The notes beneath the pieces are model-generated. The model was not told where the DNA came from and did no database searches. It was given only the letters and a program-made list of their open reading frames with translations. A program made the translations under genes and the position numbers. A stretch of DNA of 64,000 nt from Arenibacter algicola (GTDB lineage: Bacteria; Bacteroidota; Bacteroidia; Flavobacteriales; Flavobacteriaceae). Of the stretch, positions 1 to 8,510 are shown in pieces; position 1 is the first letter of the stretch, and each line of letters begins with the position of its first letter. The stretch is from contig NZ_JAHKPO010000001.1 in assembly GCF_018860365.1 (NCBI RefSeq), forward strand, positions 310,001-374,000. Reading direction: 5' to 3'.

Positions 1-69
1 AACCCTATCCTCTTGTGCTGAAACTTTACCCAGAAAAACGAACAGGAATAATATTGAAATTTTTTTCAT
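1..69 (-). CDS. porU: PorU N-terminus (partial, runs off left edge)
   Basis: The reverse strand from 69 reads MKKISILFLFVFLGKVSAQ and then EDRV before the window ends. This is a clean signal peptide with a V-S-A cleavage site. Only 23 codons are visible. The name PorU, the type IX secretion C-terminal signal peptidase, rests on known flavobacterial gene order, in which porU lies directly beside gldJ; no catalytic residue can be seen. It is divergent from gldJ. Confidence 0.55.
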   Translation of the reverse strand, partial: MKKISILFLFVFLGKVSAQEDRV

Positions 70-498
70 TTCTAATAGTCTATAAAATTTGGTCGTAAAA
101 CTCTTAAATTTAACTGAATTATTAAGACAATTTTAGTTCATATACATTTATTAACGACCATTTTAATAATATCTTGTGTGAACGGTACAATTAATAGGAT
201 AATTTTACACATTTATATATAAATATATAGCTAGCATTCCAAAACAGATCTCGCACAACTAATTTATTGATATTTTTCAAAGAATTATCAACTATCCATA
301 CTATATTAAATTTTAAGTCGTTATTCATGTTAAGCGATGCTCTTTGCATGTTAAATAAATGATCAATTTTTTTTCATTTAACAAAATATTATGCCTTAAT
401 CATCGTTCTAAATGCCGAAAGCGACACAAAATATTAATAAAATATGAATCGCAAACTCCTTTAAAAAGTAGTTTGTCTTTTGAACTCAAGTCCTAATT
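70..498. other. Divergent intergenic region porU/gldJ
   Basis: This very AT-rich stretch separates two divergent genes and must hold promoters for both. I see no open frame, RNA gene or convincing TAnnTTTG box at a fixed distance from either start. Confidence 0.5.
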
Positions 499-2163
499 AT
501 GAAAAAACAATTCATCAAAGTTGTACTCTCTTGCGCTATTGTAGCTGGTGGTTTTTCAAGCTGTAAAAACTCATCATCCTCTAAAAATGTTTCAAGGGCT
601 ACGGGCTGGAATATTAACGCCAAGGAAGGTGGATTTCAGTACAATTCAGACTTTAAAGAGCAGGAAACTGCACCAGGTTTAGTGTTTGTAGAGGGGGGAA
701 CCTTTACAAAAGGTCAGGTTCAAGATGATGTAATGCACGAATGGAACAACACCCCTACCTCACAGCACGTGCAGTCTTTCTATATGGATGAGACCGAAGT
801 TACCAACGTTATGTATTTGGAGTATTTGGATTACCTGAAGAGTGTTTACCCTCCGGAAAATCCTAAATATGTACATATTTACACTGGGGCGTTACCGGAT
901 ACATTGGTTTGGAGAAACAGGTTAGGTTTCAACGAAACCATGACCAATAACTACCTACGCCACCCAGCTTATGCGGAATATCCTGTAGTTGGTGTTAATT
1001 GGATCCAGGCGACCCAATTTGCCGAATGGAGGACAGACCGTGTGAATGAAGTAATGCTGGAAAGGGAGGGCTATCTTTCAGATGAGGCCAAATACAAAGT
1101 AATAAACGGTGAGGCAGAAGGAGGCTTTAGCACAGAGGCATATTTAAACAGACCGGAATCCGTATACAACGGACAAATAGACTCTTTACAGGGAAAAAAG
1201 AAAAAAGATTCAGTTTCTGTCTTTGCAAAAAGAAGCTCCGGGGTTATTTTACCAGAATATAGATTGCCTACGGAGACTGAATGGGAATATGCAGCCCAGG
1301 CTCAGATCGGAAGCAGGGAATACAATAACTACAGAGGTAGAAAAAAATATCCTTGGGAAGGAGATTATACCAGAAATGGACAAAGAGTTGGCAGAGGAGA
1401 TCAATTGGCCAACTTTAAACAAGGAAAAGGAGATTACGGCGGAATTGCAGGATGGTCAGATGACGGAGCCGATATTACTGCGGAAGTTAAATCTTACAAA
1501 CCCAATGATTTTGGATTATATGATATGGCAGGAAACGTGGCCGAATGGGTTGCGGATGTTTACAGACCAATCGTAGACGACGAAGTAAGTGACTTCAACT
1601 ATTTCCGAGGAAACGTTTATATGAAAACGGCTATTGGAAAAGACGGAAAAGTAAATGTAATTCGTGACTCCATTGTGTATGACACCTTGCCCAACGGCAA
1701 AGTAGTAGCGGTAAATTTACCCGGAGAGATAAAAATGGTACCGGTAGATGAAGAAGAAACCTTCTTAAGAACCAACTTCTCTTCCAGTGACAACCGCGGA
1801 TACAGGGACGGTGAACCAGGATCTACCAGATTTTACGATAGGTTTAGCGATGGGGACGAGGAAGAAAAGAATAAAAAGAAAATGTACGATGCTCCTGTCA
1901 GCAAGGTACAGGTAGACTCTACAGGAAATATTCTGAGAGCTTATGACAAATCCAACAACAGAACTTCATTGATCAATGACGAGGTAAGGGTCTTCAAAGG
2001 AGGTTCTTGGAGAGATAGGGCCTATTGGTTGGATCCTGCACAAAGAAGATATTTACCACAGTATATGGCCACAGATTATATTGGATTTAGATGCGCCATG
2101 TCCAGGGTAGGTTCCAAATCCAAAACAAAAAACAAAACCCCTAGAGGCAAGAAAGCCAAATAG
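499..2163 (+). CDS. gldJ: Gliding motility lipoprotein GldJ
   Basis: GldJ is an outer-membrane-associated lipoprotein needed for gliding and for stability of the type IX secretion/gliding motor. The 554-residue protein has a lipoprotein signal with its lipid-accepting Cys in SSCK at about residue 22. A formylglycine-generating-enzyme-like (FGE-sulfatase) fold follows: the start LVFVEGGTF, the MDETEVTN segment, LPTETEWEYAA, DMAGNVAEWVAD and the closing FKGGSWRDRAYW...GFRCA. Insertions between these motifs are typical of GldJ compared with true FGE enzymes, and it is not expected to be catalytic. The porU-gldJ-murF order supports the call. The tail is Lys-rich. A terminator follows the stop. 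Confidence 0.93.
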   Translation: MKKQFIKVVLSCAIVAGGFSSCKNSSSSKNVSRATGWNINAKEGGFQYNSDFKEQETAPGLVFVEGGTFTKGQVQDDVMHEWNNTPTSQHVQSFYMDETEVTNVMYLEYLDYLKSVYPPENPKYVHIYTGALPDTLVWRNRLGFNETMTNNYLRHPAYAEYPVVGVNWIQATQFAEWRTDRVNEVMLEREGYLSDEAKYKVINGEAEGGFSTEAYLNRPESVYNGQIDSLQGKKKKDSVSVFAKRSSGVILPEYRLPTETEWEYAAQAQIGSREYNNYRGRKKYPWEGDYTRNGQRVGRGDQLANFKQGKGDYGGIAGWSDDGADITAEVKSYKPNDFGLYDMAGNVAEWVADVYRPIVDDEVSDFNYFRGNVYMKTAIGKDGKVNVIRDSIVYDTLPNGKVVAVNLPGEIKMVPVDEEETFLRTNFSSSDNRGYRDGEPGSTRFYDRFSDGDEEEKNKKKMYDAPVSKVQVDSTGNILRAYDKSNNRTSLINDEVRVFKGGSWRDRAYWLDPAQRRYLPQYMATDYIGFRCAMSRVGSKSKTKNKTPRGKKAK

Positions 2164-2190
2164 GTACAACAACTAAATAAATATACGAAG

Positions 2191-2217
2191 AAGCCCTTTT
2201 TAAAAAGGGCTTTTTTT
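2191..2217 (+). terminator. Rho-independent terminator after gldJ
   Basis: A perfect inverted repeat, AAGCCCTTTTT/AAAAAGGGCTT, runs straight into a T tract 28 bases after the gldJ stop and just before murF, so gldJ and murF are probably separate transcripts. Confidence 0.85.
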
Positions 2218-2230
2218 ATATCTTAGATTT

Positions 2231-3505
2231 ATGACAATAGAACATTTGCACCAACTCTTTTTAGAGTTTTCCCAGGTTTGCACGGACACTAGAAAAATAA
2301 GCCCTAATTGCATATTTTTCGCCTTAAAGGGAGATAATTTTAACGGCAACACCTATGCTGCCCTAGCACTGGAAAAGGGCGCTTCATATGCCATAGTCGA
2401 CGAAGAGGAATTTGCAGGCCACGACAATACCATACTGGTGGAAAATGTACTTACAACACTCCAAAAGTTATCCCAATTTCACCGGAATTATTGCAAAGCA
2501 AAAGTAATTGGCCTTACTGGAAGTAATGGCAAAACCACAACCAAGGAGCTAATTACTGCTGTTCTTTCCAAAAAATACAAAACTATTGCCACAAAGGGGA
2601 ATTTGAACAATCATATCGGGGTACCGTTAACATTACTTTCTATTACCCCTGACACGGAAATGGCCATTGTAGAAATGGGCGCCAACCATCTTAAGGAAAT
2701 AGAGTTCCTTTGTAAGTTGGCCCAGCCAGATTATGGCTACATTACCAATTTTGGAAAGGCGCATTTGGAAGGTTTTGGAAGTGAGGAAGGAGTAATAAAA
2801 GGTAAAAGTGAGCTTTACGATTATTTAACCAGCCATGATAAATCCATTTTTTTTAATGCAGACGACCCTATTCAACAAGAAAAACTATCTACCGTCATAA
2901 AGAAATTTGGGTATAGCCAGAACAATAGTGAATTCTTTAAAATAAATCTTGTTGGCGCAGATCCATTTGTTAAAATTGCCGTAGGTGATATTCATATTAC
3001 AACCCAACTGGTGGGCAGCTATAATTTCACCAATTGCTGTGCTGCAATATTAATTGGAAAATATTTTAATGTGGAGCTAGACGAAATAAAAAAAGGAATT
3101 GAAAATTACATCCCCCAAAACAATCGATCCCAAATAATAGATAAAAATGGCCACCACATAATTCTGGATGCCTATAATGCCAACCCTACCAGCATGAAGG
3201 CCGCCTTGGAAAACTTTCAACAATTAAAGGCCGATTATAAGATTGCATTCTTGGGAGACATGTTCGAATTAGGAAAAACAGCAGAAAAAGAACATCAGGA
3301 TATTTCCAATATAGCCACCAATATGAATTTTGACCAAGTGTTTTTGATTGGGGAAAACTTTTTTAAGACAAAAAGTGACTTAAGGAAATTCAAGTCCTTT
3401 GACCATCTTAAGGAAACACTTAATAACAAAACTTTGAAAAATGCCACTATCTTGATTAAAGGATCAAGGGGCATGGCTTTGGAAAGAATTCTCGATTTAT
3501 TATAA
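2231..3505 (+). CDS. murF: UDP-MurNAc-tripeptide:D-Ala-D-Ala ligase MurF
   Basis: MurF adds D-Ala-D-Ala to the UDP-MurNAc tripeptide in the cytoplasm, the last soluble step of peptidoglycan precursor synthesis. The 424-residue length is normal. The N-terminal substrate domain contains CTDTRKI. The ATP-binding loop GLTGSNGKTTT lies near residues 94-104, followed by NLNNHIGVPLTLL and the conserved EMGANHLKEI. The C-terminal ligase domain shows LDAYNANPTSMKAAL and FLGDMFELG. It follows the gldJ terminator and converges on tRNA-Val. Confidence 0.96.
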   Translation: MTIEHLHQLFLEFSQVCTDTRKISPNCIFFALKGDNFNGNTYAALALEKGASYAIVDEEEFAGHDNTILVENVLTTLQKLSQFHRNYCKAKVIGLTGSNGKTTTKELITAVLSKKYKTIATKGNLNNHIGVPLTLLSITPDTEMAIVEMGANHLKEIEFLCKLAQPDYGYITNFGKAHLEGFGSEEGVIKGKSELYDYLTSHDKSIFFNADDPIQQEKLSTVIKKFGYSQNNSEFFKINLVGADPFVKIAVGDIHITTQLVGSYNFTNCCAAILIGKYFNVELDEIKKGIENYIPQNNRSQIIDKNGHHIILDAYNANPTSMKAALENFQQLKADYKIAFLGDMFELGKTAEKEHQDISNIATNMNFDQVFLIGENFFKTKSDLRKFKSFDHLKETLNNKTLKNATILIKGSRGMALERILDLL

Positions 3506-3526
3506 CCCGTAAAAATTAGGTTTTTG

Positions 3527-3601
3527 TGGGACATACTGGATTCGAACCAGTGACCTCTGCCCTGTCAAGGCAGCGCTCTAAACCAACTGAGCTAATACCC
3601 C
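3527..3601 (-). tRNA. tRNA-Val (anticodon GAC)
   Basis: The reverse strand folds into a complete cloverleaf. The 7-bp acceptor stem is GGGGTAT/ATGTCCC with discriminator A. The anticodon stem CTGCC/GGCAG encloses the loop TTGACAG, giving anticodon GAC. The T arm is CACTGGTTCGAATCCAGT-like. The 3-prime CCA is not encoded, as is usual in this phylum. Confidence 0.95.
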
Positions 3602-3835
3602 ATTATCTGTAACAACAGAAAAATAGTCCGCCAAAATTACACCAATTTTAAGAGTTTAAAACAACCTTGGAAAGTTTTTTTCAATAAATTGATTCCTTTG
3701 GATTCAAAATCGATTTCTCAACTGTTGAAACAAAGGCAGTATGCCTCCACTGTAGAACAAAGCTTCAACATCTCCCAAAAAAATAAAATCAACCCCTAAC
3801 AAATTGGTATGGAATCCATTACTTTCTACCCTACC

Positions 3836-5305
3836 TTATTTCGATTTCCCAAATCTAAACACCTCTGAAGGAGTCCTGGCCCTTTTCAAAATGCTTTCCA
3901 TTTCAGCAACCACCTCTGGAAAATCAGCCGCCAAATTATTCTCCTCACCGGTGTCCTTGGACAAATCATATAGTTCTATACGGGCATCCGGGTTCTGCAG
4001 TACATTGTACTTTACCGCCTTCCAGTCCCCCATTCTAACAGCTTGCCTACCCCCTTTTTCATGAAACTCCCAATACAAATACTCGTGTTCTTTCTGTTCT
4101 GTGGACTTGCCTAACAAGGTGGGCAATAAGGAAATCCCATCCAAATCTGGAGTTTCCCTTATCCCCGCTATTTCTTCCAAAGTGGGAAAGACATCCCAAA
4201 ATGCCGAAACATGTCCCGTAACGGTTCCCGGTTTAATCTTTTTAGGCCATTTGACCATCATAGGGACACGAATACCACCTTCGTACAAATCCCTTTTATA
4301 CCCCTTTAACACACCATTGCTATCAAAATAATCGGGATCCGCCCCGCCCTCTAGATGTGGACCATTATCCGAGGTAAAAATTATAATGGTATTATCTGCT
4401 ATCCCCAAATCGTTAACCTTCTTAACAATTTCACCTACCTGATCATCCAAGATACTTACCATTGCCGCAAAGGCCGCATGGCTTTCTGTTTGGGAACCAT
4501 ATCCTCCAATCTTATACCTAGAGCCATCATCTATTCCTTTATACACTTTTTCTGGTAAATATTTTCCTCTAAATTTACTCTGCACCTCCTCAGGGGCCAC
4601 CAACTCCGCATGTGGAATTATAGACGGTACATAAGCAAAAAAAGGTCTATCCTTATTCTCCTCAATAAACTGTAAGGTCTTATCATGAATAAGATTAGGG
4701 GCGTAAATACCTTTTTTCGTGCCCGAATTCTCCGGTAGCACTATGGAGTCTTGATTGGACCACAAGTGATAGGGATAATAATTATGTCCCATCGTCTGAC
4801 AATTATACCCATAAAAAGTATCAAATCCTTGGTTATTGGGATCACCTTCAGACCCTGGATACCCCAACCCCCATTTCCCAAAAGCACCGGTGCTATAACC
4901 AGCTTTCTTTAAGACTTCTGCAATGGTAAGGGTGCTATCGGGAATAGGAAATTGACCTTCTGGTTTAATTCCATAATTCCCCCTAACCACCGTATGCCCC
5001 GTGTGCATACCGGTCATAAGTGCCGATCTGGAGGGGGCACAAACAGTGCTTCCGGAGTAATGCTGTGTAAAAAGCATACCCTCGGCAGCCAACTTGTCTA
5101 TATGGGGAGTTTTAAATTTTTTTTGCCCATATACACTTAGATCCCCATATCCCAGATCATCGGCAAGGATATAAATAATATTTGGCGGATCAATTGTTTT
5201 TGATACTTCAGCCGAACCTAAATCGGAGGATTTTTTTTCCATTTTGCACGAAGTAAACCCACTAGCCACAATAATCATTAACCCAAATACAACTTTAAAA
5301 TCCAT
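3836..5305 (-). CDS. Type I (S1) formylglycine sulfatase, lipoprotein
   Basis: This 489-residue enzyme of the arylsulfatase family hydrolyses sulfate esters, probably of algal polysaccharides given the likely marine host. The lipoprotein signal ends at Cys20 (GFTSC), placing it on a membrane in the periplasm or at the surface. The metal-binding ADDLGYGD follows near residue 48. The C-A-P-S-R motif at 89-93 carries the Cys89 that becomes formylglycine, and TSDNGPH lies further on. S1 subfamily and substrate cannot be read from the sequence. No SusC/D genes or other carbohydrate genes flank it, so it is not in a visible polysaccharide utilisation locus. Confidence 0.92.
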   Translation of the reverse strand: MDFKVVFGLMIIVASGFTSCKMEKKSSDLGSAEVSKTIDPPNIIYILADDLGYGDLSVYGQKKFKTPHIDKLAAEGMLFTQHYSGSTVCAPSRSALMTGMHTGHTVVRGNYGIKPEGQFPIPDSTLTIAEVLKKAGYSTGAFGKWGLGYPGSEGDPNNQGFDTFYGYNCQTMGHNYYPYHLWSNQDSIVLPENSGTKKGIYAPNLIHDKTLQFIEENKDRPFFAYVPSIIPHAELVAPEEVQSKFRGKYLPEKVYKGIDDGSRYKIGGYGSQTESHAAFAAMVSILDDQVGEIVKKVNDLGIADNTIIIFTSDNGPHLEGGADPDYFDSNGVLKGYKRDLYEGGIRVPMMVKWPKKIKPGTVTGHVSAFWDVFPTLEEIAGIRETPDLDGISLLPTLLGKSTEQKEHEYLYWEFHEKGGRQAVRMGDWKAVKYNVLQNPDARIELYDLSKDTGEENNLAADFPEVVAEMESILKRARTPSEVFRFGKSK

Positions 5306-5400
5306 TACTCATCTATTTTTTATAAACATACGGAGAATTATAAAAAGTCGCAGGTGGAAATTTTGAAAACCCATTGACAAAACCACCAATGACACCGTCT

Positions 5401-6078
5401 TTAAAATGCTGCAGGTAGTTCAGTTTCAAATGGAACGGTAAATTTAAGATCATGAAACCAATACACAGAGGTAATCACCTCTATGCTCATGGATTTATCG
5501 CTTAGCGACTCCCTATTGTACTGCCAAATTATATCCTTGGCATCCGGAAAAGCTCGACCTTCCAATTGGTCCGAAAACAACCTATTCAATAATGTATTCC
5601 TAGGCATCCCTGCCACCAATAATCTAATGAGGGATGCTTCAAAATCGGAATTAAACACGGACATATCTTCCTTTTTAGCGGCTTCTATAACCACTTTAAA
5701 TCTTAGTGCCTCTGGCTGGGGAAACTTGCCATTAAAGGCCTGAAACAATAATTGCCCAGCATTAAAAAAAATTTCGTGCAATGATAAATCCGCATACTCC
5801 TCCCACATTTTTTCATGAAGCATTTCATGTGATAAATTGGCAATCTGGCTGCTATTTAAAATATCTTTAAACAAATAGCCCAAAACTATTTCCGCTGCCT
5901 CTGGGGGCTCAAAATCTGTTAAGGACAACATACACATTTCCTTCAATTCCGAAACCGGAATCTTGGACGCATCCCCAAACTCCATAACACCCAATAGCTC
6001 CATATAATTATTAGGGCTCCAGGCATTGGGCAATTCACGTATGGTTTCAAACTTATTTAGTTCAATTTTGTATTTCAT
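5401..6078 (-). CDS. Hypothetical protein (225 aa)
   Basis: I do not recognise this protein. It is acidic, mostly helical in composition, and has no signal peptide or membrane segment, so it is probably cytosolic. The start ATG at 6078 is the first in a frame that begins MKYKIELNKF. It lies 95 bases upstream of the sulfatase on the same strand and could share a transcript. Codon use resembles the neighbouring chromosomal genes. Confidence 0.7.
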   Translation of the reverse strand: MKYKIELNKFETIRELPNAWSPNNYMELLGVMEFGDASKIPVSELKEMCMLSLTDFEPPEAAEIVLGYLFKDILNSSQIANLSHEMLHEKMWEEYADLSLHEIFFNAGQLLFQAFNGKFPQPEALRFKVVIEAAKKEDMSVFNSDFEASLIRLLVAGMPRNTLLNRLFSDQLEGRAFPDAKDIIWQYNRESLSDKSMSIEVITSVYWFHDLKFTVPFETELPAAF

Positions 6079-6261
6079 AATTATGGATTTTCTAATTGCC
6101 AGCGCAATCCAAGTTACGTAAATGATAGCTAGGTTAGCACATATAAATCCCAGAAAATGCGTACTTCAAATTAATTCCAATTCAATATACTATTCCGTAA
6201 AATTAAAAGTAAATTTATCCCTGTCACATGCTCTAAAAGAAACCAATAAACAGTCTTCATC

Positions 6262-7494
6262 TTGAAAATTTATATCCTTATTATAATCAGTTTTATTTAT
6301 AGCTCCACCCTCTTGGGACAGCCTCAAAATACCAAAATAGTGTTTGTTATAGTTGATGGTATTTCTGCTGACGTTTTGGAAAAACTGGAAACACCCAATA
6401 TTGATGCCATTGCCAAGGAAGATGGCTATACCCGTGCCTACGTAGGGGGTGAAAAAGATAGTTATTCAGAAACTCCGACTATTTCCGCCGTCGGATACAA
6501 CAGTTTGTTGACCGGCACCTGGGCAAATAAACACAATGTATGGGGCAACAGCATTAAAGATCCCAATTATAACTATTGGACAATTTTTAGATATGCCAAA
6601 GAGAACAAACCTGAATTGAAAACAGCTATTTTCTCTACATGGTTGGACAATAGAACTAAATTGGTTGGAGAAAACCTTCCTCAAACCAATTACTTGAAAT
6701 TAAATTATCATTACGATGGTTTTGAATTGGACACCCTGAATTTTCCACATGACGAAGACCGACTTTACATTCATAAAATAGATGAAATTGTTGTAAATGA
6801 AGCCGCTAGGTATATAAAGGATGAAAGTCCGGATCTTTCATGGGTGTATCTCGAATATACAGATGATATGGGACACCGGTATGGAGATAACGAACAATTT
6901 CATAATGCCATTACCATAATGGATAAACAAATAGGGCGCATTTACGAAGCAATGGAATTCAGAAGAAAGGAATATGGCGAAGATTGGCAAATATTTATCA
7001 CTACTGATCACGGTAGGGACAAGGAAACGGGCAAAGGCCATGGCGGGCAATCCGATCGTGAACGCCTGACCTGGATCGTAACCGACGCCGATAACATAAA
7101 TGACTATTTCAAGAACGGAACCCCAGGCATAGTCGATATCTTACCAGCAATGCTCAGAAGTTTGAAGATCTCCCCTGAGCGCAACAGGGCGTTTGAAATT
7201 GATGGAGTTTCCATAACCGGACCACTTTCGTTGAGTGAACTAAAGGCGAGTATTCAAGGCAACGAGTTAACCCTAAGCTGGAACACCTATAATAGGGACA
7301 AGAAGCTCAAAGTTTACCTAAGCACAGAAAATGGTTTTAGAAATGGCATATACGACCATTATAAATTGGTCAAAAAAGTTAAAGGGACCAGCAATAGCAC
7401 CAAAATCGATTTAAGTAAATATCCTTCCCGTTTTTATAAAATTGTGATAGAAGGAAAGCACAATTCTACCAATGCATGGGTAGTACCTAATTAA
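6262..7494 (+). CDS. Secreted nucleotide pyrophosphatase/phosphodiesterase-like protein
   Basis: This is a 410-residue alkaline-phosphatase-superfamily hydrolase of the type I phosphodiesterase/nucleotide pyrophosphatase kind. A signal peptide ends near LLGQ. Metal and nucleophile motifs are IVDG (about residue 32), the Thr-containing ETPTISAVGYNSLLTG, TDDMGHRYG, TTDHGRD and KGHGGQ, so the active site looks complete. The last 90 or so residues form a separate beta-rich segment resembling a fibronectin III domain. The best start is TTG at 6262; no in-frame ATG precedes the signal peptide. The substrate is unknown. Confidence 0.8.
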   Translation: MKIYILIIISFIYSSTLLGQPQNTKIVFVIVDGISADVLEKLETPNIDAIAKEDGYTRAYVGGEKDSYSETPTISAVGYNSLLTGTWANKHNVWGNSIKDPNYNYWTIFRYAKENKPELKTAIFSTWLDNRTKLVGENLPQTNYLKLNYHYDGFELDTLNFPHDEDRLYIHKIDEIVVNEAARYIKDESPDLSWVYLEYTDDMGHRYGDNEQFHNAITIMDKQIGRIYEAMEFRRKEYGEDWQIFITTDHGRDKETGKGHGGQSDRERLTWIVTDADNINDYFKNGTPGIVDILPAMLRSLKISPERNRAFEIDGVSITGPLSLSELKASIQGNELTLSWNTYNRDKKLKVYLSTENGFRNGIYDHYKLVKKVKGTSNSTKIDLSKYPSRFYKIVIEGKHNSTNAWVVPN

Positions 7495-7740
7495 ATTAGT
7501 CAATTGTTCCAAGTTCAATTGGCCCATCATTGGAAGGATGGTTTCATCTAAGGACCAGTCAAATACATTCAAACCGATTGTGCAGAAAATCCTACCATTT
7601 ATACATTTCCAGATTAAACCATTGTTTATACTCCATATCTTCATTGAAAATTAAAATGATTCGATAGCCAAAGGCTAGAATTAAACTAATTTTTAAATCA
7701 AACTGGATCGCTTATTCAATACTTAGCCGGTTTATTTTAG

Positions 7741-7781
7741 AATAATTATATAACCTATTGAAATAATTATATAACATATTG
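7741..7781. repeat. Tandem 20-bp repeat with 21-bp period
   Basis: AATAATTATATAAC followed by CTATTG (7741-7760) and ATATTG (7762-7781) gives two near-identical copies 21 bp apart, about two helical turns, ending 47 bp before a small membrane-protein gene. Possible paired regulator sites. The rest of 7495-7828 shows nothing else I can support. Confidence 0.5.
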
Positions 7782-7828
7782 CTTCCCCTATTTTCGACAT
7801 TTGTATAACACCCAAAAAATCATTTATC

Positions 7829-8002
7829 ATGTCACAGATCATAAGCATTATACTCGTATTGAATCTTTGTTTTGCAGGAGGCACCATTTTCGTAATCCTT
7901 CATGGAATGTATATTTCAAGAAAAAACCGTTCATTGGATATGGACTCCATTCACAATTTGGAAAAAAGAAAAATTGGCGAAGGCCCAAAAATTCAATTTT
8001 AG
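7829..8002 (+). CDS. Small single-pass membrane protein (57 aa)
   Basis: The frame starts MSQIISIILVLNLCFAGG, continues with IFVILHGMYISRKNRS and ends GEGPKIQF. One hydrophobic segment (about residues 4-26) is followed by a basic stretch and a charged tail, a common layout for small inner-membrane proteins with the C-terminus in the cytoplasm. Function unknown. It has its own upstream repeat pair at 7741-7781. The bases from 8003 to 8255 hold no gene I can support. Confidence 0.55.
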   Translation: MSQIISIILVLNLCFAGGTIFVILHGMYISRKNRSLDMDSIHNLEKRKIGEGPKIQF

Positions 8003-8255
8003 GCTTCTATGGCCAAATGCCCTAAACCATCATTTGTGAGGCAAACTCTTGGGGCATGCAATGGAAAATCGCTAGTTTAACTATAGATATACCTCCATCC
8101 TTAACACTTAGGTATCTGGATATTCCTACATAGCCCAAATTACGGGCATAAATACTACTTCCTAAAGAACTACAAATGATCCCAAAAAGACCTTATTTGG
8201 GTTTAAATTGTATTTTGGTAAAGTGAGCCTTTTCCGCTTTTTTGACCAAACAAAA

Positions 8256-8281
8256 AAGGCTCCCAATTTCTTGGAAGCCTT
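8256..8281 (-). terminator. Terminator of the truncated tRNA-Val gene
   Basis: Read on the minus strand this is AAGGCT, CCAA, a short loop, TTGG and AGCCTT, then a T-rich tail. It lies 14 bases downstream of the tRNA fragment at 8295-8336 and reads in the same direction, so it looks like the original terminator left on the chromosomal side. Confidence 0.65.
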
Positions 8282-8294
8282 GTCTTTGTTACTG

Positions 8295-8336
8295 TGGGCC
8301 CTACTGGGTTCGAACCAGTGACCCCCTGCTTGTAAG
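8295..8336 (-). other. attL: 3-prime fragment of tRNA-Val(UAC)
   Basis: On the minus strand this piece begins exactly at an anticodon loop, CTTACAA, and continues through the 3-prime anticodon strand GCAGG, variable loop, T arm ACTGG-GTTCGAA-CCAGT, acceptor strand AGGGCCC and discriminator A. The base 5-prime of the loop does not pair, so only the 3-prime half of the tRNA is present. A break in the anticodon loop is a classic crossover point for tyrosine integrases, and an integrase gene follows 174 bp away. The intact tRNA would then lie at the far right end of the element. Confidence 0.75.
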
Positions 8337-8417
8337 ACCCAAATTCCATACTACAAATCAATACAAAATACATCATAATTTATTGATTTACAGTAATTTA
8401 ATTAAGTTTCAATAAAA

Positions 8418-8449
8418 TTGGATATCATTTGATATCAAATGATATCCAA
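8418..8449. repeat. 32-bp perfect palindrome between att site and integrase
   Basis: TTGGATATCATTTGAT followed by its exact complement forms a 32-bp perfect palindrome built from three GATATC units. It lies 62 bp upstream of the integrase start, so it could be an operator for int or a recombinase/excisionase site. Two copies of AGTGAGCCT follow at 8455 and 8466, and a third sits at 8222. Confidence 0.7.
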
Positions 8450-8510
8450 AAAAAGTGAGCCTAAAGTGAGCCTTATTTTTTACTAACTTTAAGTAAAATT
8501 TAAGGATAAA

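Noticed and set aside
8295-8340. tRNA-Thr(UGU) fragment on the plus strand
   Set aside because: The T loop and anticodon loop look similar on both strands, but the order acceptor, T arm, anticodon fits only a minus-strand tRNA, which gives Val(UAC).
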